Shown here: positions 62,690 to 64,000 of the stretch, piece by piece
Layout: each line of letters starts with the position of its first letter
Numbering within the stretch: position 1 is the first letter of the stretch
From: Desulfobacteraceae bacterium
Lineage (GTDB): Bacteria; Desulfobacterota; Desulfobacteria; Desulfobacterales; Desulfobacteraceae
Reading direction: 5' to 3'
Length of the DNA stretch: 64,000 bases
NCBI GenBank assembly: GCA_022712835.1
Contig: JAFLJU010000389.1
Span: forward strand, 14,814-78,813
Notes under the pieces: generated by a model
What the model was told of the DNA's origin: nothing
Database searches by the model: none
What the model saw: the letters and a program-made list of their open reading frames with translations, nothing else
Position numbers and translations under genes: made by a program

Positions 62690-62850
62690 AGATACATTCA
62701 GATACTACTCAAATACACCATTTTCACCCACTGTAAAATCACGAGTAGTAAATCCAAATATGTCCAAATATGACCTTCACGTAGGGATATACAGGTAGAA
62801 ATATCACCTCTCCTACTCGTGGTTTTATAAGGGGTAGCAAGATGGCTATT
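62690..62850 (+). ncRNA. Copy of the GGGATA noncoding element (candidate small RNA)
   Basis: Shares TTTTCACCCACTGTAAAATC and TAAATCCAAATATG-CCAAAT with the copy at 22730, then ATATGACCTTCACGTA, GGGATA and TACAGGTAGAAATA. Flanking CACGAGTAG (62738-62746) and CTACTCGTG (62814-62822) form a 9-bp stem that encloses the core. The downstream part is the reverse complement of the matching part at 44735-44757. No gene lies here. Confidence 0.5.
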
Positions 62851-63080
62851 TGAGTACATCATAGATCCAATCAATGTACCTATCTGACATACGACATATC
62901 CACTCTCACCATCACTAGTATAGCGAGTAGGATGTATATCTAAATATATTCACTCTCAACATGATCATATATCTTTACCTCATCATATCAGATAGTATTT
63001 CATGCATCATAATCACACTATACTGATATATGAATAATCTGACACTACTCACTACTAGAGAGTATAAAAATAAAGACACT
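62851..63080. other. Noncoding gap before the internal-head-type gene
   Basis: No gene, promoter motif or UTR hairpin of the common families was recognised. Two degenerate copies of the CACTCT...-type block (near 62950 and 63050) are the only structure I see. Confidence 0.3.
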
Positions 63081-63116
63081 ATCACCCACCTACCACATAA
63101 GCGGTAGGTGGGTGAT
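63081..63116 (-). terminator. Hairpin terminator of the 63143 gene
   Basis: Perfect 14-bp stem ATCACCCACCTACC and complement, followed on the minus strand by AGTGTCTTTATTTTTATAC. Confidence 0.75.
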
Positions 63117-63142
63117 GATATCGTCAAACGTGTTCAGTACTG

Positions 63143-64000
63143 TTATTCCTTAGCAGACAGAGTCATCTTACCTAGTGAAATAATATCGGTAGCATTTTTA
63201 CGAACAATTGACAAGTAAGCACTAGAGAGTTTCTTAGTATTATTATTGATACTTTTGAGTGTAGAGAATAAATCACTACGAGCTTTGATCTCATCTTCAC
63301 TATCAACATCTTCAAACATTTCCATCTGGTATTCAATCAACTTAGCGGTCTCTTCATATTTCTTACCGATATCAGTGATACGTTTCTCGGCACTTTGTGC
63401 GTGCTTGATTGACTTACTAGACTCGTCGAGTGCATCTATTACTTGACTAGCTGTACCGAGATCGATATCTTTCAAGGTCTGCTCAGAGAACTTCTTTGTA
63501 GCAGGAACAGATGTGACAGTTATTTTACCATCTTTTTCTGTAACGTCGATACCAAAGTATACCTTAACATCATCATTATCAATGATTTCTTTCAATGCAG
63601 CTTTGTACTGGTCGAGTATATCCTTATGATCTTTAATGATTGTAGCACTGTCGGTATCAACTTCCATTTTGAGATCAGAAGTAAATGATGTAGATGTGAT
63701 CTTATCGACCACAGAGTTTACACTATTTCTAGCCTTCTTATACACATCGTAATCTGACTTTGATAAATGACTCATCTTCATCTTAGCAAGCTTATCACCA
63801 TTGATCTTACCACCCCTAATCACAATGGTGAGTGAAATGGTAGTTTTATACAACATGACGAATACGCGGAATACTTTACGGAACATCTCTACTACAGCTT
63901 TACCCATTTTCTTGAAGAACTCTACCAGCTTCTTCCAGGCATTTTTGATAGTACCAGTAATACTATTGATAGCAGATTCAGATACTGAATCCTTCACAGG
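63143..64000 (-). CDS. Internal-head-type virion protein (partial, N-terminus off window)
   Basis: The frame is open to the window edge; a GTG near 63997 is available but has no visible ribosome site within the window and the codon before it is also sense, so the true start may lie outside. About 284 residues are visible. Near the beginning is an amphipathic, basic helix pair (IKNAWKKLVEFFKKMGKAVVEMFRKVFRVFV), then a helical Lys/Asp/Ser-rich body (YKKARNSVNSVVDKI, SSKSIKHAQSAEKRI). This resembles the abundant internal head proteins of phiKZ-type phages, which are packed with the DNA and cleaved by the head protease. The codon choice is less biased than the surroundings, as for the sheath gene, suggesting high expression. 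The identification is tentative. Confidence 0.45.
   Translation of the reverse strand, partial: PVKDSVSESAINSITGTIKNAWKKLVEFFKKMGKAVVEMFRKVFRVFVMLYKTTISLTIVIRGGKINGDKLAKMKMSHLSKSDYDVYKKARNSVNSVVDKITSTSFTSDLKMEVDTDSATIIKDHKDILDQYKAALKEIIDNDDVKVYFGIDVTEKDGKITVTSVPATKKFSEQTLKDIDLGTASQVIDALDESSKSIKHAQSAEKRITDIGKKYEETAKLIEYQMEMFEDVDSEDEIKARSDLFSTLKSINNNTKKLSSAYLSIVRKNATDIISLGKMTLSAKE

Overview
The window looks like part of an AT-rich jumbo myophage genome of the phiKZ type. The evidence is: pieces of a multisubunit RNA polymerase encoded as separate genes (beta N-terminal part, an almost complete beta, a detached beta C-terminal clamp-like piece, beta' N-terminal part with the metal-binding NADMDGD motif, and a beta' C-terminal part); a contractile-tail sheath/tube pair; a portal-like protein; a 2827-residue tail protein carrying a lysozyme domain; and a two-gene type IIA topoisomerase. 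No host gene, integrase, tRNA or CRISPR array was seen. Shine-Dalgarno sites are strong (GGAGG/GAGG), which fits a proteobacterial-type host, but the host cannot be named from this window.

Layout. 1-6028 (minus): an operon of structural-looking genes ending in a tail-fibre-like protein with a beta-propeller tail. 6326-9212 (plus): sheath and tube. 9393-11804 (minus): portal candidate. 11922-14927 (plus): two virion-type proteins. 14999-18392 (minus): a Q-rich-repeat protein and an RNAP beta N-terminal piece. 18679-22503 (minus): three stand-alone beta-propeller genes with nearly identical leaders. 23134-24915 (minus): a coiled-coil/membrane protein. 25222-27189 (plus): RNAP clamp-like piece and an unknown. 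27308-33723 (minus): topoisomerase A-like and B-like subunits with two small genes between. 33969-37289: small genes plus RNAP beta' C-terminal part. 37384-44416 (plus): an unknown, an endolysin, three structural-type proteins and a second tail-fibre/propeller protein. 44998-46677 (minus): RNAP beta' N-terminal part. 46777-62542 (plus): small protein, giant tail protein with lysozyme, baseplate-type protein, and RNAP beta. 63143-64000 (minus): an internal-head-type protein running off the window.

Regulation and noncoding structure are rich. Minus-strand genes are preceded by a recurring promoter-like motif containing TATATTAC or TATATCAC and then by one to three related 5'-UTR hairpins. Genes end in long perfect hairpins. 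A separate conserved noncoding element with a hairpin whose loop is GGGATA occurs five times and shows a compensatory base-pair change.

The most unusual signal is the propeller gene at 21442-22503. Its coding sequence is tiled end to end with about twenty inverted repeats, several of 9-13 perfect base pairs, while its paralogue next door is not. Together with the stand-alone propeller cassettes, a decayed propeller blade behind a Trp-to-stop change, and two fibre genes that carry the same propeller, this suggests a system for diversifying a surface-binding protein.
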